Source of the DNA: Photorhabdus akhurstii
Lineage (GTDB): Bacteria > Pseudomonadota > Gammaproteobacteria > Enterobacterales > Enterobacteriaceae
Assembly (NCBI RefSeq): GCF_018448925.1
Contig: NZ_RCWE01000004.1
Span: 62,001 to 126,000 of the forward strand
DNA: 64,000 nt
Direction: 5' to 3'
The notes below the pieces were generated by a model, which was not told the DNA's origin, did no database searches, and worked only from the letters and a program-made list of their open reading frames with translations. A program made the position numbers and the translations under genes. Numbering within the stretch: the stretch's first letter is position 1; each line of letters begins with the position of its first letter. Below, one piece after another: positions 7,993 through 18,006 of the stretch.

Positions 7993-10062
7993 TTAAGCTC
8001 TTGGTTCAGGTTGTTCGAGGGCTTTTATATAGTCATAAATAGCCAGTTGTGCCCGGATTTTCCGCTTATTTCCTCGTGGCACATAACTATTGCTCAGTTC
8101 TTTATCAACGTAACGGGCTTTGACCGTATCATTGAATTGTAATTCGAGAATATCCAATACCCGTTGTTTTAATTGTGGATCAAGTAGGCAAACCGCAACT
8201 TCAATTCGGTAGTCGATATTACGGGTCATCCAATCGGCAGACGAAAGAAAGACTTTTTCATCTCCGTCATTAGTGAATACGTAAACCCGATCATGTTCGA
8301 GGAAACGGTCAACGATACTGATGATCTGAATATTTTCGCTAAACCCGGGCTGATTGGGCACCAGTGAACACATACCGCGTATCAGCAGACGTATTTTTAC
8401 CCCCGCTTCTGAAGCGTCGTATAAGCGGTCCACCAGCTCTTTATCAACCAGATTATTAATCTTTAACGTAATGCCTGCGGGCTTATTTGCTTTGGCGTTG
8501 GCGATTTCCTGTGAAATAAGCTGGTTGAGCATCGCGCGGGAATTTTGCGGCGAAACCATCAGGTTTTCAAATTTAACCGGACGGTAGGGATTTTCAATGA
8601 AGTTGAATACCCGGCGCACTTCGTTAGTAATTTGTGGATTGGCTGTCAGCAAGGAGTAGTCGGTATAGAGGCGAGCTGTTTTTTCATTAAAATTACCCGT
8701 ACCAATATGGGCATAGCGAACAATTTCTTCACCTTCCAGACGGGAAATAAGGAACAGCTTTGCGTGAATTTTTAGTCCCGGTGCTGAGAAAATAACATGT
8801 ACACCCGCTTCGGTTAGTCGTTTGGCCCAATGAATATTGGCTTCTTCATCAAATCGTGCCTGTAATTCAACCACGACGGTCACTTTTTTACCGTTATGGG
8901 CAGCATGGATCATGGAATCAATAATGCGGGAGTCTTTTGCTACCCGATAAATATTGATCTTGATGGAAAGTACACTTGGGTCGAAAGAAGCCTGACGTAA
9001 TAATTCCAATACATGTTCAAAGGTGTGATAGGGATAATAGAGCAGCACATCTTGTTCACGAATCGCATCAAAACCGTTGCGGAAATTATCAAACCAGGTG
9101 TGTCGTAATCTCGGCAAGGGTTTATTGAGTAGATTTCTCTTCCCCTCATTGGGGAATTTAATGAAATCTTTAAAATTGTGATAGCGTCCGCCAGCAATCA
9201 CTGAGTCATCGTTTGACAAACCAAGTTTGCTACGCAGTAATTCCACCATTTCGTCTGGCATTTCTCGCTGGTAAACGAATCTTACCGGTTCCGCTGTCAG
9301 CCGTTGTTTCAGCGTGGATGACATCAGTTCGAGCAAGCTTGATTCCATCTCTGTGGCTAGATCATATTCAGAATCACGGGTCATTTTCATTGAGTAGGCG
9401 TTCAGGGAATCATAATCGAAAAAGCCTTTGAAAATTTCATCAAGACAATAACGCATAATATTGTCTAGCAGGATCATCGATTTGCGGCGGTGCGGCATTT
9501 CAGGTGGCAAGTTAACAAAACGTGGCACCTTATCTGACGGAATTTCCAATAGCGCATATTGAATATTCTGGCCGTGGACAATTTCAACTGCCAGATAAGT
9601 GTAGTCATCTTTCAGAAATTCAACCAGGTTGGTTTCTGGATTGATTAATATTGGCGTAGTATGTGGCCGCAGATGTTGACGAAAATATTGACGTAACCAG
9701 ATTTGTTGATTGGGTGAAATTTGTCGTTCATTGATTAGAAAAATTTGATTACGAGCGATTTCTAATAGCAATTCATTATAGAGCACATCAAATTCTTGAT
9801 CGGTTTTAGCCACTTTAGCCTGAATTTTTTTCAGTACATTTCGAGCGCTGGTGGCCGATCCCCGTTCTTCATTAATTAATATTCGCCGTTTCACATCAGC
9901 AAAACGGACTTTGTAAAATTCATCCAGATTATTGGAGTAAATACCAAGGAACCGCATCCGTTCTATTAATGGATTGCTCTTATCCGCTGCTTCTTGAAGC
10001 ACACGTTCGTTGAATGATAACCAACTAAGTTCTTTCTCGGTATAGAGCCTGTCTTGGGACAT
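7993..10062 (-). CDS. ppk: Polyphosphate kinase 1
   Basis: A 689-residue PPK1, nearly identical in plan to E. coli Ppk (688 residues): N-terminal [20 protein letters not shown], a head domain, then the two phospholipase-D-like catalytic domains. The autophosphorylated histidine lies in [13 protein letters not shown], close to residue 435, followed by the second conserved histidine in [19 protein letters not shown]. It polymerises ATP gamma-phosphate into polyphosphate at the inner membrane. It is the promoter-proximal gene of ppk-ppx. A likely start is ATG 10062 preceded by a purine-rich CCTGGAGT site. Confidence 0.98.
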   Translation of the reverse strand: MSQDRLYTEKELSWLSFNERVLQEAADKSNPLIERMRFLGIYSNNLDEFYKVRFADVKRRILINEERGSATSARNVLKKIQAKVAKTDQEFDVLYNELLLEIARNQIFLINERQISPNQQIWLRQYFRQHLRPHTTPILINPETNLVEFLKDDYTYLAVEIVHGQNIQYALLEIPSDKVPRFVNLPPEMPHRRKSMILLDNIMRYCLDEIFKGFFDYDSLNAYSMKMTRDSEYDLATEMESSLLELMSSTLKQRLTAEPVRFVYQREMPDEMVELLRSKLGLSNDDSVIAGGRYHNFKDFIKFPNEGKRNLLNKPLPRLRHTWFDNFRNGFDAIREQDVLLYYPYHTFEHVLELLRQASFDPSVLSIKINIYRVAKDSRIIDSMIHAAHNGKKVTVVVELQARFDEEANIHWAKRLTEAGVHVIFSAPGLKIHAKLFLISRLEGEEIVRYAHIGTGNFNEKTARLYTDYSLLTANPQITNEVRRVFNFIENPYRPVKFENLMVSPQNSRAMLNQLISQEIANAKANKPAGITLKINNLVDKELVDRLYDASEAGVKIRLLIRGMCSLVPNQPGFSENIQIISIVDRFLEHDRVYVFTNDGDEKVFLSSADWMTRNIDYRIEVAVCLLDPQLKQRVLDILELQFNDTVKARYVDKELSNSYVPRGNKRKIRAQLAIYDYIKALEQPEPRA

Positions 10063-10125
10063 TGTTACTCCAGGTGTTAAGGTAAAAGTATTAAAACTTT
10101 GAATACGACAGGGCGTCGTTTGTCG

Positions 10126-10695
10126 CTATATTTTTGTCTGTAATTGCTGACTCACTTTTTCATCTTTCTTGGATGTAAAATATTGATGTTGGAAAACGCA
10201 CATGCGAATGGCTGTGTGGTAACTACCATTAATAAAGAATTCGTCTATTAACTCGCCTTCAGTATAGAAACCTAACTTGTTATAGATGTGAATGGCCTTG
10301 ACGTTCTCTTTATCAACAATCAGGTAGAGTTTATACAGATTAAGGACGGAAAATGCATATTCCATTGCCAGTTTTGCCGCTTTGGTTGCATGACCTTGGC
10401 CCTGATGTGCAGGATCGATAATAATCTGAAATTCTGACCGGCGGTGGATATAGTCGATTTCGACTAATTCAACTAAACCCACTTTGGCGTCAGAACCTTC
10501 GATAATAAACCGGCGCTCGCTCTGGTCGTGAATATGTTTATCATAGAGATCGCATAGTTCAACGAAAGCTTCATAAGGTTCTTCGAACCAGTAACGCATA
10601 ACGCTGGCGTTGTTATCTAATTGATGGACAAAAGGGAGATCTTCCCGTTCAAGGGGACGTAACCTAACAGGTGGGGTATGAGAACCACCAGACAT
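10126..10695 (-). CDS. speG: Spermidine N1-acetyltransferase
   Basis: A 189-residue GNAT-fold protein, almost collinear with E. coli SpeG ([40 protein letters not shown]). The acetyl-CoA loop is seen in [18 protein letters not shown]. It acetylates spermidine and spermine to limit polyamine excess. In E. coli speG is elsewhere on the chromosome; here it lies between purN and ppk. The N-terminus carries about six extra residues (MSGGSHTPP) and the tail is lysine-rich. Confidence 0.96.
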   Translation of the reverse strand: MSGGSHTPPVRLRPLEREDLPFVHQLDNNASVMRYWFEEPYEAFVELCDLYDKHIHDQSERRFIIEGSDAKVGLVELVEIDYIHRRSEFQIIIDPAHQGQGHATKAAKLAMEYAFSVLNLYKLYLIVDKENVKAIHIYNKLGFYTEGELIDEFFINGSYHTAIRMCVFQHQYFTSKKDEKVSQQLQTKI

Positions 10696-10808
10696 TTGGC
10701 ACCTCAGTGTTTTTAGTAAGGAACATAATTAATAATAGTTCGCAGTGCCGGGTATGTTACCACAGCACTGTAATTAGCCGTTAATATACCCATTAGGGTA
10801 TAAGTAAA

Positions 10809-11447
10809 TTATTCTGCGGCATAGCCTTCTGGAGGGAGAATCTTTCCATCCAGATACGCTTTGCCATTAACCATACTTAGGCGCCCTTCGATAAACCAGT
10901 TGATAACTAACGGATAGATGTCGTGTTCCTGAGTCTGAACTCGTTTAACAACCTCATTTTCCTGATCACCGGCAAAAATAGGAACTTTAGCTTGCAGGAT
11001 CACCGGACCGCCATCCAGTTCTTCTGTTACAAAATGGACGGAAGTACCGTGCTCTGTATCACCATTTTCTATCGCTTTGCGGTGAGTATGCAGGCCAGGA
11101 TATTTTGGCAACAGAGACGGGTGAATGTTTAGCAAGCGGCCAAGATAGTGCTGAACAAAATCTGGCGTCAGAATACGCATATAACCCGCGAGGACCACCA
11201 AATCTGGTTGATACTGATCAATGGCATGTTTCAACGCTTCATCATAAGCCTGACGATCTGCATAGTCTTTCGGGCTAATAACATGAGCGGGAATATCCGC
11301 CTGTTTAGCGCGTAACAGACCGTAAGCATTTGCTGTATTGCTAAATACCGCGCAAACCTGACCATTGATTCTGTTCTGCTGGCAGGCATCAATCACCGCC
11401 TGGAGATTGCTTCCGCTGCCAGAGATGAGTACAACGATACTTTTCAT
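10809..11447 (-). CDS. purN: Phosphoribosylglycinamide formyltransferase (GART)
   Basis: A 212-residue 10-formyltetrahydrofolate-dependent GAR transformylase. It has the N-terminal phosphate loop ([15 protein letters not shown]), the catalytic Asn-His motif ([16 protein letters not shown]) and the catalytic aspartate in [10 protein letters not shown]. It catalyses the third step of purine synthesis. Its ATG overlaps the purM stop by 4 bases (ATGA type), giving translational coupling in a purMN operon under the PurR site upstream of purM. Confidence 0.97.
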   Translation of the reverse strand: MKSIVVLISGSGSNLQAVIDACQQNRINGQVCAVFSNTANAYGLLRAKQADIPAHVISPKDYADRQAYDEALKHAIDQYQPDLVVLAGYMRILTPDFVQHYLGRLLNIHPSLLPKYPGLHTHRKAIENGDTEHGTSVHFVTEELDGGPVILQAKVPIFAGDQENEVVKRVQTQEHDIYPLVINWFIEGRLSMVNGKAYLDGKILPPEGYAAE

Positions 11448-12484
11448 TTAATAACAACCTGTTGTTCACCCTCTTGCAGTGTCGCGATAGAGCCGATATG
11501 CCAGGCTTTCTCACCGGCGGCAGTGAGTAATTCAATAGCGTGTTCAACGGCTGTTGGTGGTAATGCAATTATCATCCCGACACCACAGTTGAATGTACGG
11601 TACATTTCATGACGGCTAACATTACCTGTCTGTTGCAACCAATTAAATATGGCCGGCCATTGCCAACTGGATTCGTTAATCTGTGCCTGGGTATTTTCAG
11701 GTAGAACACGTGGAATATTTTCCCAGAAACCGCCACCGGTTAGATGAGCAATAGCGTGAACATCAACGTGTTCAATCAAGGATAAAAGGGATTTCACATA
11801 AATTTTTGTCGGGGCGAGCAGGTGATCTGCCAGTGATTTACCTTCAAGCTCGGTTGCTTCTGGATCTGTGTTGCTGACGGCCAGAATTTTGCGTATCAGA
11901 GAATAGCCGTTTGAGTGAGGGCCGCTGGCGGCAAGGGCAATCAAGGCATCACCTGCTTGAACCTTACTGCCATCAATGATTTCTGATTTTTCAACCACGC
12001 CAACGCAGAAGCCAGCAACATCATAATCTTCGCCGTGGTACATCCCCGGCATTTCTGCGGTTTCTCCACCGACCAGAGCACAGCCGGATAATTGACAGCC
12101 TTCCGCGATACCGGTGATAACGCTGGCGGCAGTATCAACGTCCAGTTTCCCGGTTGCATAGTAATCGAGGAAAAATAGGGGTTCTGCGCCTTGAACAACC
12201 AGGTCATTAACGCACATTGCAACTAAGTCAATGCCGATAGTGTCATGGCGTTTGAGATCCATTGCCAGACGTAATTTGGTGCCGACGCCATCAGTACCAG
12301 AAACCAGAATGGGTTCGCGGTATTTTTGTGGTAACGCGCATAAAGCGCCAAACCCGCCTAAACCGCCCATAACTTCTGGGCGACGGGTCTGTTTTACAAC
12401 ACCTTTAATACGGTTGACTAAGGCATTACCAGCGTCGATATCGACACCGGCGTCTTTATAACTGAGAGAGGTTTTGTTGGTCAC
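11444..12484 (-). CDS. purM: Phosphoribosylformylglycinamidine cyclo-ligase (AIR synthetase)
   Basis: A 346-residue PurM, of standard length. Family signatures include [21 protein letters not shown] at the start, [14 protein letters not shown] in the ATP/substrate cleft, and [11 protein letters not shown]. It closes the imidazole ring of AIR in the fifth step of purine synthesis. First gene of purMN; the promoter with an overlapping PurR operator lies 40-80 bases upstream, and upp is transcribed divergently. Confidence 0.97.
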   Translation of the reverse strand: MTNKTSLSYKDAGVDIDAGNALVNRIKGVVKQTRRPEVMGGLGGFGALCALPQKYREPILVSGTDGVGTKLRLAMDLKRHDTIGIDLVAMCVNDLVVQGAEPLFFLDYYATGKLDVDTAASVITGIAEGCQLSGCALVGGETAEMPGMYHGEDYDVAGFCVGVVEKSEIIDGSKVQAGDALIALAASGPHSNGYSLIRKILAVSNTDPEATELEGKSLADHLLAPTKIYVKSLLSLIEHVDVHAIAHLTGGGFWENIPRVLPENTQAQINESSWQWPAIFNWLQQTGNVSRHEMYRTFNCGVGMIIALPPTAVEHAIELLTAAGEKAWHIGSIATLQEGEQQVVIK

Positions 12485-12526
12485 TCGAAGCCCCCAAGGC
12501 GGTTGCGTTTGATAAATTAAGACAGA

Positions 12527-12564
12527 ATAGTAACAATTCTAACAGTCTAAGCAAACGTTTGCGA
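12527..12564 (-). promoter_or_regulatory. purM promoter with overlapping PurR operator
   Basis: On the minus strand TTGCTT (12549-12554) and TACTAT (12527-12532) are separated by 16 bases and lie about 45 bases ahead of purM. The palindrome GCAAACGTTTGC at 12551-12562 fits the PurR box (consensus ACGCAAACGTTTTCGT) and covers the -35 hexamer, so purine-bound PurR should block purMN transcription. Confidence 0.8.
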
Positions 12565-12653
12565 GACTCTTGTTTAGGATCGGAATTCTCGCAAGTAGGG
12601 CTATGTTTGATGAAAACCAACGGATTGGTAGTGGTGTTATGGTTAAAAGAGGG

Positions 12654-12659
12654 TATAAT
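12654..12659 (+). promoter_or_regulatory. Probable -10 element of the upp promoter
   Basis: A perfect TATAAT lies 51 bases ahead of the upp ATG. No good -35 hexamer is visible at 16-18 bases upstream, so the exact promoter is tentative. No second PurR-like box is seen on this side. Confidence 0.5.
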
Positions 12660-12709
12660 CTCGCGGTTTTTTTGTCTGCTGGCGACATGACATACAGTAG
12701 GAGATGTCC

Positions 12710-13336
12710 ATGAAGATCGTTGAGGTGAATCACCCACTTGTTAAACATAAACTCGGCCTGATGCGAGCGAATGATATCAGCACCAAACGCTTTCGTGAAC
12801 TGGCCGCAGAAGTTGGAAGCCTTCTGACTTATGAAGCAACTGCTGATTTAGAAACTGAAAAAGTCACTATTGATGGCTGGTGTGGTCCGGTGGCAGTTGA
12901 GCAGATTAAAGGTAAAAAAATAACTGTCGTACCTATTCTGCGTGCGGGGTTGGGGATGATGGATGGTGTATTGGAGAATGTTCCCAGTGCCCGGATCAGC
13001 GTCGTAGGGGTTTATCGTAATGAAGAAACCTTAGAACCTGTCCCTTATTTCCAGAAACTGGCCTCCAATATTGATGAACGTATGGCTCTGGTGGTTGACC
13101 CTATGTTGGCAACCGGCGGCTCTATGATTGCAACTATCGATTTACTGAAAAAAGCCGGCTGCCAGTCGATTAAAGTTCTGGTTTTGGTGGCCGCGCCTGA
13201 AGGTATTGCCGCGTTGGAAAAGGCCCATCCTGATGTGGAACTGTATACAGCCTCTATTGATGAGAGACTCAATGAACAGGGATACATTGTGCCTGGCTTG
13301 GGGGATGCAGGCGATAAGATATTTGGTACGAAATAA
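12710..13336 (+). CDS. upp: Uracil phosphoribosyltransferase
   Basis: A 208-residue enzyme, same length as E. coli Upp, that makes UMP from uracil and PRPP. The PRPP-binding motif is [20 protein letters not shown], and the uracil-binding C-terminus is [13 protein letters not shown]. Start: GGAG at 12700-12703 touches an in-frame ATG at 12704 but is ideally spaced (6 bases) from ATG 12710, which also matches the E. coli N-terminus MKIVEV. It is paired with the uracil permease gene uraA downstream. Confidence 0.97.
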   Translation: MKIVEVNHPLVKHKLGLMRANDISTKRFRELAAEVGSLLTYEATADLETEKVTIDGWCGPVAVEQIKGKKITVVPILRAGLGMMDGVLENVPSARISVVGVYRNEETLEPVPYFQKLASNIDERMALVVDPMLATGGSMIATIDLLKKAGCQSIKVLVLVAAPEGIAALEKAHPDVELYTASIDERLNEQGYIVPGLGDAGDKIFGTK

Positions 13337-13342
13337 TAAGTT

Positions 13343-13369
13343 AGCCGACTTTTGAGTCGGCTTTTTTTT
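13343..13369 (+). terminator. Rho-independent terminator between upp and uraA
   Basis: AGCCGACT-TTTG-AGTCGGCT forms an 8-base-pair stem followed directly by a T run. It ends 36 bases before uraA, so it should attenuate, not abolish, read-through into the permease gene unless uraA has its own promoter. Confidence 0.88.
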
Positions 13370-13405
13370 GGTTCTAACGCAAGAATATTAAGAGGATAAA
13401 TTAAG

Positions 13406-14698
13406 ATGACCCGTCGTACGATTGGAATAGATGAGCGGCCTCCTTTTTTACAGACCATTCCACTCAGCTTCCAACATCTTTTTGCTATGTTTGGTGCGAC
13501 GGTATTGGTGCCGATTTTGTTTAAAGTCAACCCAGCGACAATTTTGCTGTTTAACGGTATCGGTACATTGTTGTATTTGGTGATTTGTAAGGGAAAGGTT
13601 CCGGCATATTTGGGATCGAGTTTTGCTTTTATTTCACCGGTCTTATTGTTGTTGCCTCTGGGATATGAGTTGGCTCTGGGCGGGTTTATTCTATGCGGTG
13701 TGTTATTTTGTCTGGTTTCACTGATTGTCAAGGTGGCAGGGAGAAGTTGGATTAATGCGCTGTTTCCGCCTGCGGCAATGGGGGCGATTGTGGCTGTTAT
13801 CGGTCTGGAACTTGCGGGTGTTGCGGCTGATATGGCGGGTTTGCGTCCGGCGGAAGGTGCCAGTATTGATCCGACAACGTTGACAATTTCTCTGGTAACG
13901 CTGGCGGTAACTGTGCTGGGTTCAGTGATGTTCCGTGGGTTTCTGGCCATTATCCCGATTCTCATTGGCGTATTGGTAGGTTATGCGTTGGCGTTTCTGA
14001 TGGGGGTAGTTGACCTGACGCCAATACGTGAAGCGCCGTGGTTTGCATTGCCAACTTTTTATACCCCACGTTTTGAATGGTTCGCTATTATGACGATCTT
14101 GCCTGCGGCGTTGGTTGTTATCGCTGAGCATGTTGGTCACTTAGTTGTGACGGCGAATATTGTGAAGAAAGATTTGTTAAAAGAGCCGGGCTTGCATCGT
14201 TCTATGTTCGCAAATGGTTTATCAACTGTGATTTCCGGTTTCTTTGGTTCAACGCCGAATACGACTTATGGCGAGAATATTGGTGTCATGGCAATTACCA
14301 AAGTTTACAGTACCTGGGTTATTGGCGGTGCTGCGATACTGGCGATTTTGCTCTCCTGCGTCGGTAAATTGGCGGCGGCAATTCAGGCCGTGCCGGTTCC
14401 AGTCATGGGCGGTGTATCGCTGTTGCTTTATGGGGTTATTGGCGCGTCAGGTATTCGGGTGCTGATTGATTCCAAAGTGGATTATAATAAAGCACAAAAT
14501 CTTATCCTAACTTCTATCATTCTTATCATTGGCGTCAGTGGGGCGAAAATTAATATCGGTGTCGCTGAACTAAAAGGCATGGCGCTGGCAACGATTGTTG
14601 GTATCGGGATGAGTTTGGTTTTCCGACTGGTCGCTATTTTCCGTCCCGAAGAACGATATATTGAATCTTCCGTTGAATCTGTTAAGCACGGTAAATAA
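13406..14698 (+). CDS. uraA: Uracil permease (NCS2/NAT family)
   Basis: A 430-residue inner-membrane uracil:proton symporter with about 14 hydrophobic segments, almost the same length as E. coli UraA (429). N-terminal RRTIGIDERPPFLQTIPLSFQHLFAMFGAT is typical. The central substrate motif includes ALVVIAEHVGHLVV (Glu-His) and GSTPNTTYGENIG (second Glu). It feeds imported uracil to Upp. In E. coli the next gene is hda; here accessory DNA begins after uraA. Confidence 0.97.
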   Translation: MTRRTIGIDERPPFLQTIPLSFQHLFAMFGATVLVPILFKVNPATILLFNGIGTLLYLVICKGKVPAYLGSSFAFISPVLLLLPLGYELALGGFILCGVLFCLVSLIVKVAGRSWINALFPPAAMGAIVAVIGLELAGVAADMAGLRPAEGASIDPTTLTISLVTLAVTVLGSVMFRGFLAIIPILIGVLVGYALAFLMGVVDLTPIREAPWFALPTFYTPRFEWFAIMTILPAALVVIAEHVGHLVVTANIVKKDLLKEPGLHRSMFANGLSTVISGFFGSTPNTTYGENIGVMAITKVYSTWVIGGAAILAILLSCVGKLAAAIQAVPVPVMGGVSLLLYGVIGASGIRVLIDSKVDYNKAQNLILTSIILIIGVSGAKINIGVAELKGMALATIVGIGMSLVFRLVAIFRPEERYIESSVESVKHGK

Positions 14699-14775
14699 CA
14701 GAGCAATAAACTTGGGCTGATTTCCCCGCTTTGGGTAGTTTTCATTATTAAGAGGCGGGGATGATGGTCATTATT

Positions 14776-15135
14776 TTATTCGTAAGGGAGGCAGGAAAGC
14801 AAATGTTCGCCACCAATGAGAGGAATGAGTTTTAACAGAACTTCATCGTGGAGTCCAGGTTCTGACGCAGTGATGAATTTTACTTTGCGTTGCCGCCAAT
14901 CTAGAGTTTGGATCAAAGTTGTTGCTACTATGCAAGGTTGTTCCAGATTAGTAACAGGTACTTCTGTAGGTGCTCCTCTGATACTGGTGCTAATAGGACA
15001 ACAGATAACTAATCCAGTTAGTCGGTTATAGGTTTCATGCGATAATATGAGTGTTGGGCGATATTTGCCAATTTCTTTGCCTTTTGTTGGTTCGAAATCA
15101 AGCCAGCAAATATCTCCACGTTTAGGAACAAACAT
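14776..15135 (-). CDS. MazF/PemK-family toxin, mRNA interferase
   Basis: A 119-residue protein with the MazF/PemK fold: PKRGDICWLDFEPTKGKEIGKYRPTLILS at the N-terminus carries the GDI-W-DF and G-E-RP pattern of the RNA-binding sheet, and the C-terminus ends with the family-like LLKLIPLIGG. These toxins cut mRNA at short sequences. Its ATG shares one base with the antitoxin stop (TGATG), so antitoxin is made first and translation is coupled. The gene is convergent with uraA. Which sequence it cuts cannot be read from the protein. Confidence 0.88.
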   Translation of the reverse strand: MFVPKRGDICWLDFEPTKGKEIGKYRPTLILSHETYNRLTGLVICCPISTSIRGAPTEVPVTNLEQPCIVATTLIQTLDWRQRKVKFITASEPGLHDEVLLKLIPLIGGEHLLSCLPYE

Positions 15136-15383
15136 CAGTAATTGAGTTCCTTGTGATTCGGAGCTGCCAGTTCATCAGCATGCGCAGTGTAAGCGGATAA
15201 GCCATTTAATAAATCAGACTCGGTTAACCGTTTCTTGACGGCTTTTTGAATAACTAATCCTTCTTCACTGATGTTAATGTTTACGATATCACCCGCTTCA
15301 AGATTAGGTATCGTTTTCAGATTTCCCGATAATCGTAGAGCAATACTGTTTCCCCATTTTTGCAAAACTGCTTGAGTGCGCAT
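15135..15383 (-). CDS. MazE-type antitoxin (SpoVT/AbrB fold)
   Basis: An 82-residue protein whose first half is an AbrB/MazE DNA-binding swapped-hairpin domain (AVLQKWGNSIALRLSGN, then GDIVNINISEEGLVIQK). The second half is a polar tail expected to wrap the toxin. MazE-type antitoxins bind their own promoter; a perfect 19-base palindrome lies about 60 bases upstream of the start. It forms a two-gene operon with the MazF-like toxin. Confidence 0.88.
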   Translation of the reverse strand: MRTQAVLQKWGNSIALRLSGNLKTIPNLEAGDIVNINISEEGLVIQKAVKKRLTESDLLNGLSAYTAHADELAAPNHKELNY

Positions 15384-15441
15384 ATCTATGCCTCCATAAA
15401 TGTTTCTTCATGTCTAGTAAGTATACATTATAACCGTATGA

Positions 15442-15460
15442 GTATCTACTAAGTAGATAC
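15442..15460. promoter_or_regulatory. Palindromic operator of the toxin-antitoxin operon
   Basis: GTATCTACT-A-AGTAGATAC is a perfect 9+1+9 inverted repeat 59 bases upstream of the antitoxin start. Position and symmetry suggest the autoregulatory binding site of the MazE-like protein alone or with toxin. Confidence 0.6.
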
Positions 15461-15506
15461 AAAAGAAAGCCATTATCTAGGGTATCAGATTTGTTTAGTG
15501 TGGAGT

Positions 15507-15527
15507 AAAAAAGGAGCGAAAAGCTCC
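15507..15527 (-). terminator. Rho-independent terminator after the unknown gene pair
   Basis: Read on the minus strand: GGAGC, a 5-base loop, GCTCC, then TTTTTT. It follows the stop of the 56-residue gene by about 10 bases and separates that pair from the toxin-antitoxin operon. Confidence 0.8.
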
Positions 15528-15537
15528 CTTCAAGTGT

Positions 15538-15708
15538 TTATCGGACTACGTACCAGTTTGGTTTTTCATTGAGATACTGAACAGTACCCTCTCTTTCGGA
15601 TTTTTTTAGGGCGCTGTAAGCAGCTCTCATACGTTCCGCTTTTTTAGCTACCGCTTTTTCGAGTTCAAGCTTTTCTTTTTCAGCTTGTTCGTTATATATG
15701 TATGACAT
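15538..15708 (-). CDS. Hypothetical small charged helical protein
   Basis: A 56-residue, Glu/Lys/Ala-rich protein, predicted to be a single long helix (about residues 7-40, rich in EKEKLELEKA-type heptads) with a short C-terminal tail ending PNWYVVR. A strong GGGAGGGG ribosome site lies 4 bases before ATG 15708. It overlaps the end of the upstream 166-residue gene by 17 bases, so the two are co-transcribed, and a terminator follows directly. I do not recognise the family. The good ribosome site, coupling and terminator argue that it is a real gene. Confidence 0.65.
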   Translation of the reverse strand: MSYIYNEQAEKEKLELEKAVAKKAERMRAAYSALKKSEREGTVQYLNEKPNWYVVR

Positions 15709-16192
15709 AACCCCTCCCGTTTGGATCTAACTTATCTATTATGGTAAAGCCGTTTTGTGTCACAAATCGATATATATACCGCTTATAGACCCTGTTTAGT
15801 CGCTCATCTGCGGCTAGTAAAATGTATCCACTAGGGCTGACCGCATTATAGTGCTCATTAATCAGCCTTTCAACTGCGTACATAATCCCTATCATCTGAT
15901 TATGGTTATTTGTAGGACACCTCTCAAATAGCGTGTTGTTATCTAAATTGTTTTTTGCATCAAATGAGACTTCGAAAAAATTGTTTAAATCGAAGCTGTA
16001 ATTTTCAGGTAAAAAGACAGAAGAATCTCCCTTTGAAATAATCTCCATTATAATCAGGGTATATTCCACGCCAGACACCTCAAAATCTGAGATATGTGCT
16101 TCACCATATCCCAAGTTTTCTATTTTAAATGGCATAGATTTTCCTAAAATTTCAACGTATTGAAACTTTATATTCCAATATTCTTCAATCAA
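15692..16192 (-). CDS. Hypothetical cytosolic protein
   Basis: A 166-residue protein without signal peptide or membrane segment. It looks globular, mixed alpha/beta, with an acidic N-terminal half and a basic segment NRVYKRYIYRFV near residue 140. I do not recognise the family. Base composition is AT-rich compared with the flanking core genes, as for acquired DNA. It heads a two-gene unit with the 56-residue protein. Placement beside a toxin-antitoxin pair allows, but does not prove, a defence or immunity role. Confidence 0.65.
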   Translation of the reverse strand: MIEEYWNIKFQYVEILGKSMPFKIENLGYGEAHISDFEVSGVEYTLIIMEIISKGDSSVFLPENYSFDLNNFFEVSFDAKNNLDNNTLFERCPTNNHNQMIGIMYAVERLINEHYNAVSPSGYILLAADERLNRVYKRYIYRFVTQNGFTIIDKLDPNGRGYVIHI

Positions 16193-16292
16193 TTGATTTC
16201 AGCACAGTATAATACAGAATCTCTTGTTCAAACTTAACGTGAAAGATAAATGCGTGCGGCGCCGCAAAAAAAGAGGTTACAAAGTCAGTTAG

Positions 16293-16324
16293 CGATATCT
16301 GTTAGTCAGAAGTAACAGATATCG
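16293..16324. terminator. Bidirectional hairpin downstream of the beta-glucosidase operon
   Basis: CGATATCTGTTA and TAACAGATATCG form a perfect 12-base-pair stem with an 8-base loop, followed on the plus strand by TTTT. It lies 19 bases after the end of the leftward PTS/glucosidase operon, where a terminator is expected, although the T-rich tail is on the opposite side. Confidence 0.55.
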
Positions 16325-16342
16325 TTTTAACTTTATGTTTAT

Positions 16343-17650
16343 TCATTGAAATTGCGGTAGATAATCACGGTTTATTGTTAATACGTCATTCAACAGTGGT
16401 GAAGCAATGTCTACATCGGCAACCAGTGGGTTGGTGATCAGTGCCAATAGTGCGGCGTGGCGGTCGCCATGAACTGCTGCTTTGATCGTTAAGCGTTCAT
16501 AGGTTTTTATCTGTTGCGTCAAAGGATACATACTGTCAGGCAGGCGGCCGAATGTTAGCGGGTGGGCGCCTTCTGCATTAATAATACAATTGGTTTCGAT
16601 GACGGCATCGTCCGGTAAACCCCGAATAGCGCCGTGGTTTGTGGTATTGACCACCAATTGGCTATCGAGATTGTTATGAATGGCGCAAATCAGATCCAGT
16701 GCAACCTCAGAATAGAATGCGCCACCGCGGAAACTGAGTTGCTCTGGCTTGTGATCAAGTTCTGGATCAGCATACAGTTCAAATAGTTCCTGTTCTACTT
16801 TCATGACCTGTTCTGCCCGAGTGCCTTGTGCGACAGCGGCTTCGTGCTCTTCCTGTAACATATTGCGGGTTTGGTAGAAGTAGCGGTGATAAGGGCAAGG
16901 GATTGCGCCTAGTGCTTTAAGTAGTGGCGGAGGCCAGGGGGCCTCTTGAATATTATTCATGGTTAAGACTGCACCATTGCATAGCATATCAAGTACCTGT
17001 TGAGTTTTATCCTGACCTGCAACCAGTACTTGATGTACCCAGACCATATGATTCAGCCCGGCAAAGTGTAACTGCACATCTTGATAAGGGCGTTGTAGCA
17101 TATTAGCTATCATGTGATGCATTGTGACTGGGACATTACATAGGCCGATAATTTTTGCTTTGCTATAGCGGGAAATTGCTTCGGTGACAATCCCGGCTGG
17201 ATTGGTGAAGTTAATAATCCATGCGTCCGGTGCAAGTTGTTCAACTTTATGGGCAATATCCAGCAAAATGGGGATGGTGCGTAATGCTTTGGCAAAGCCG
17301 CCTACGCCGGTAGTTTCCTGACCGATCAAGCCATATTTTAGCCCCAGACGTTCGTCCGCAGCGCGAGCCGGAAGCTGGCCGACACGTAATTGAGTTAAAA
17401 TAAAATTAGCCCCGCGAATGGCGTTATCTGGTGTGAAATGGACGCTGACAATAACGTGTTCCATGCCATGACGAGCTAACATACGGCGAGTAAGCGCGGC
17501 GATAATTTCTACTTTCTGTTTTCCACTGTCAATGTCAACTAATGCCAGTTCAGATAGTGGAATGTTTTTTTGGTGTTGAATAAGCCCTTCGACTAATTCA
17601 GGTGTGTAGCTGCTACCGCCGCCAATAACGGCTATTTTGATTCGTTTCAT
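16343..17650 (-). CDS. chbF: 6-phospho-beta-glucosidase, glycoside hydrolase family 4
   Basis: A 435-residue GH4 enzyme. It has the NAD-binding start [17 protein letters not shown], the metal/substrate motif [12 protein letters not shown], and [10 protein letters not shown]4 enzymes use NAD and Mn2+ to open 6-phospho-beta-glucosides by oxidation-elimination. It is the last gene of a PTS operon, 11 bases after the IIA gene, and should cleave the phosphorylated cellobiose or chitobiose imported by it. The E. coli chb operon has chbR between IIA and chbF; that gene is missing here. Confidence 0.93.
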   Translation of the reverse strand: MKRIKIAVIGGGSSYTPELVEGLIQHQKNIPLSELALVDIDSGKQKVEIIAALTRRMLARHGMEHVIVSVHFTPDNAIRGANFILTQLRVGQLPARAADERLGLKYGLIGQETTGVGGFAKALRTIPILLDIAHKVEQLAPDAWIINFTNPAGIVTEAISRYSKAKIIGLCNVPVTMHHMIANMLQRPYQDVQLHFAGLNHMVWVHQVLVAGQDKTQQVLDMLCNGAVLTMNNIQEAPWPPPLLKALGAIPCPYHRYFYQTRNMLQEEHEAAVAQGTRAEQVMKVEQELFELYADPELDHKPEQLSFRGGAFYSEVALDLICAIHNNLDSQLVVNTTNHGAIRGLPDDAVIETNCIINAEGAHPLTFGRLPDSMYPLTQQIKTYERLTIKAAVHGDRHAALLALITNPLVADVDIASPLLNDVLTINRDYLPQFQ

Positions 17651-17661
17651 ACCTTTTCCTC

Positions 17662-17988
17662 TTATGATGGTATTCGGCGATAGAGTTCAATCATATCGCT
17701 GGCAAGATCTTGAATAACCATTGCGTTCATTAAATGATCTTGCGCATGGACAGTGATGAGATTGACAGGTAATTTACCGCAGCCTTCATCCAATCCGATG
17801 AGGGTGGTTTGAATCGTGTGTGCTTCTTTAATTGCCTGTTGGGATTCAGCCATCAGTATTTGTGCTGTCTGAAAGTCACTGTTTCTGGCATGTTGTAATG
17901 CCATTAGGGCGTGACTGCGCGCACTTCCGGCATGAACCAATAGCTCTACAATAATTTTTTCTAAATCAACAAATTGTTCTAAATCCAT
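17662..17988 (-). CDS. chbA: PTS lactose/cellobiose-type IIA component
   Basis: A 108-residue, all-helical IIA protein of the lactose/chitobiose PTS family. The phosphorylated histidine is in TVHAQDHLMNAMVIQDLA, and the trimer-forming helices are visible (SARSHALMALQHARN). It passes phosphate from HPr to the IIB protein. It lies 18 bases after the IIC gene and 11 bases before the glucosidase gene. The symbol follows the E. coli chb operon; the sugar is not certain. Confidence 0.92.
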   Translation of the reverse strand: MDLEQFVDLEKIIVELLVHAGSARSHALMALQHARNSDFQTAQILMAESQQAIKEAHTIQTTLIGLDEGCGKLPVNLITVHAQDHLMNAMVIQDLASDMIELYRRIPS

Positions 17989-18006
17989 GTGTAAATCCTC
18001 CGAAAA

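Noticed and set aside
13045-13965. Leftward frame of 306 codons over upp and uraA
   Set aside because: Antisense to two certain core genes; it spans the upp terminator and has no start context.
14727-14760. Terminator after uraA from CCCCGC ... GCGGGG
   Set aside because: The arms are separated by over 20 bases and no T run follows, so support is too weak for a feature.
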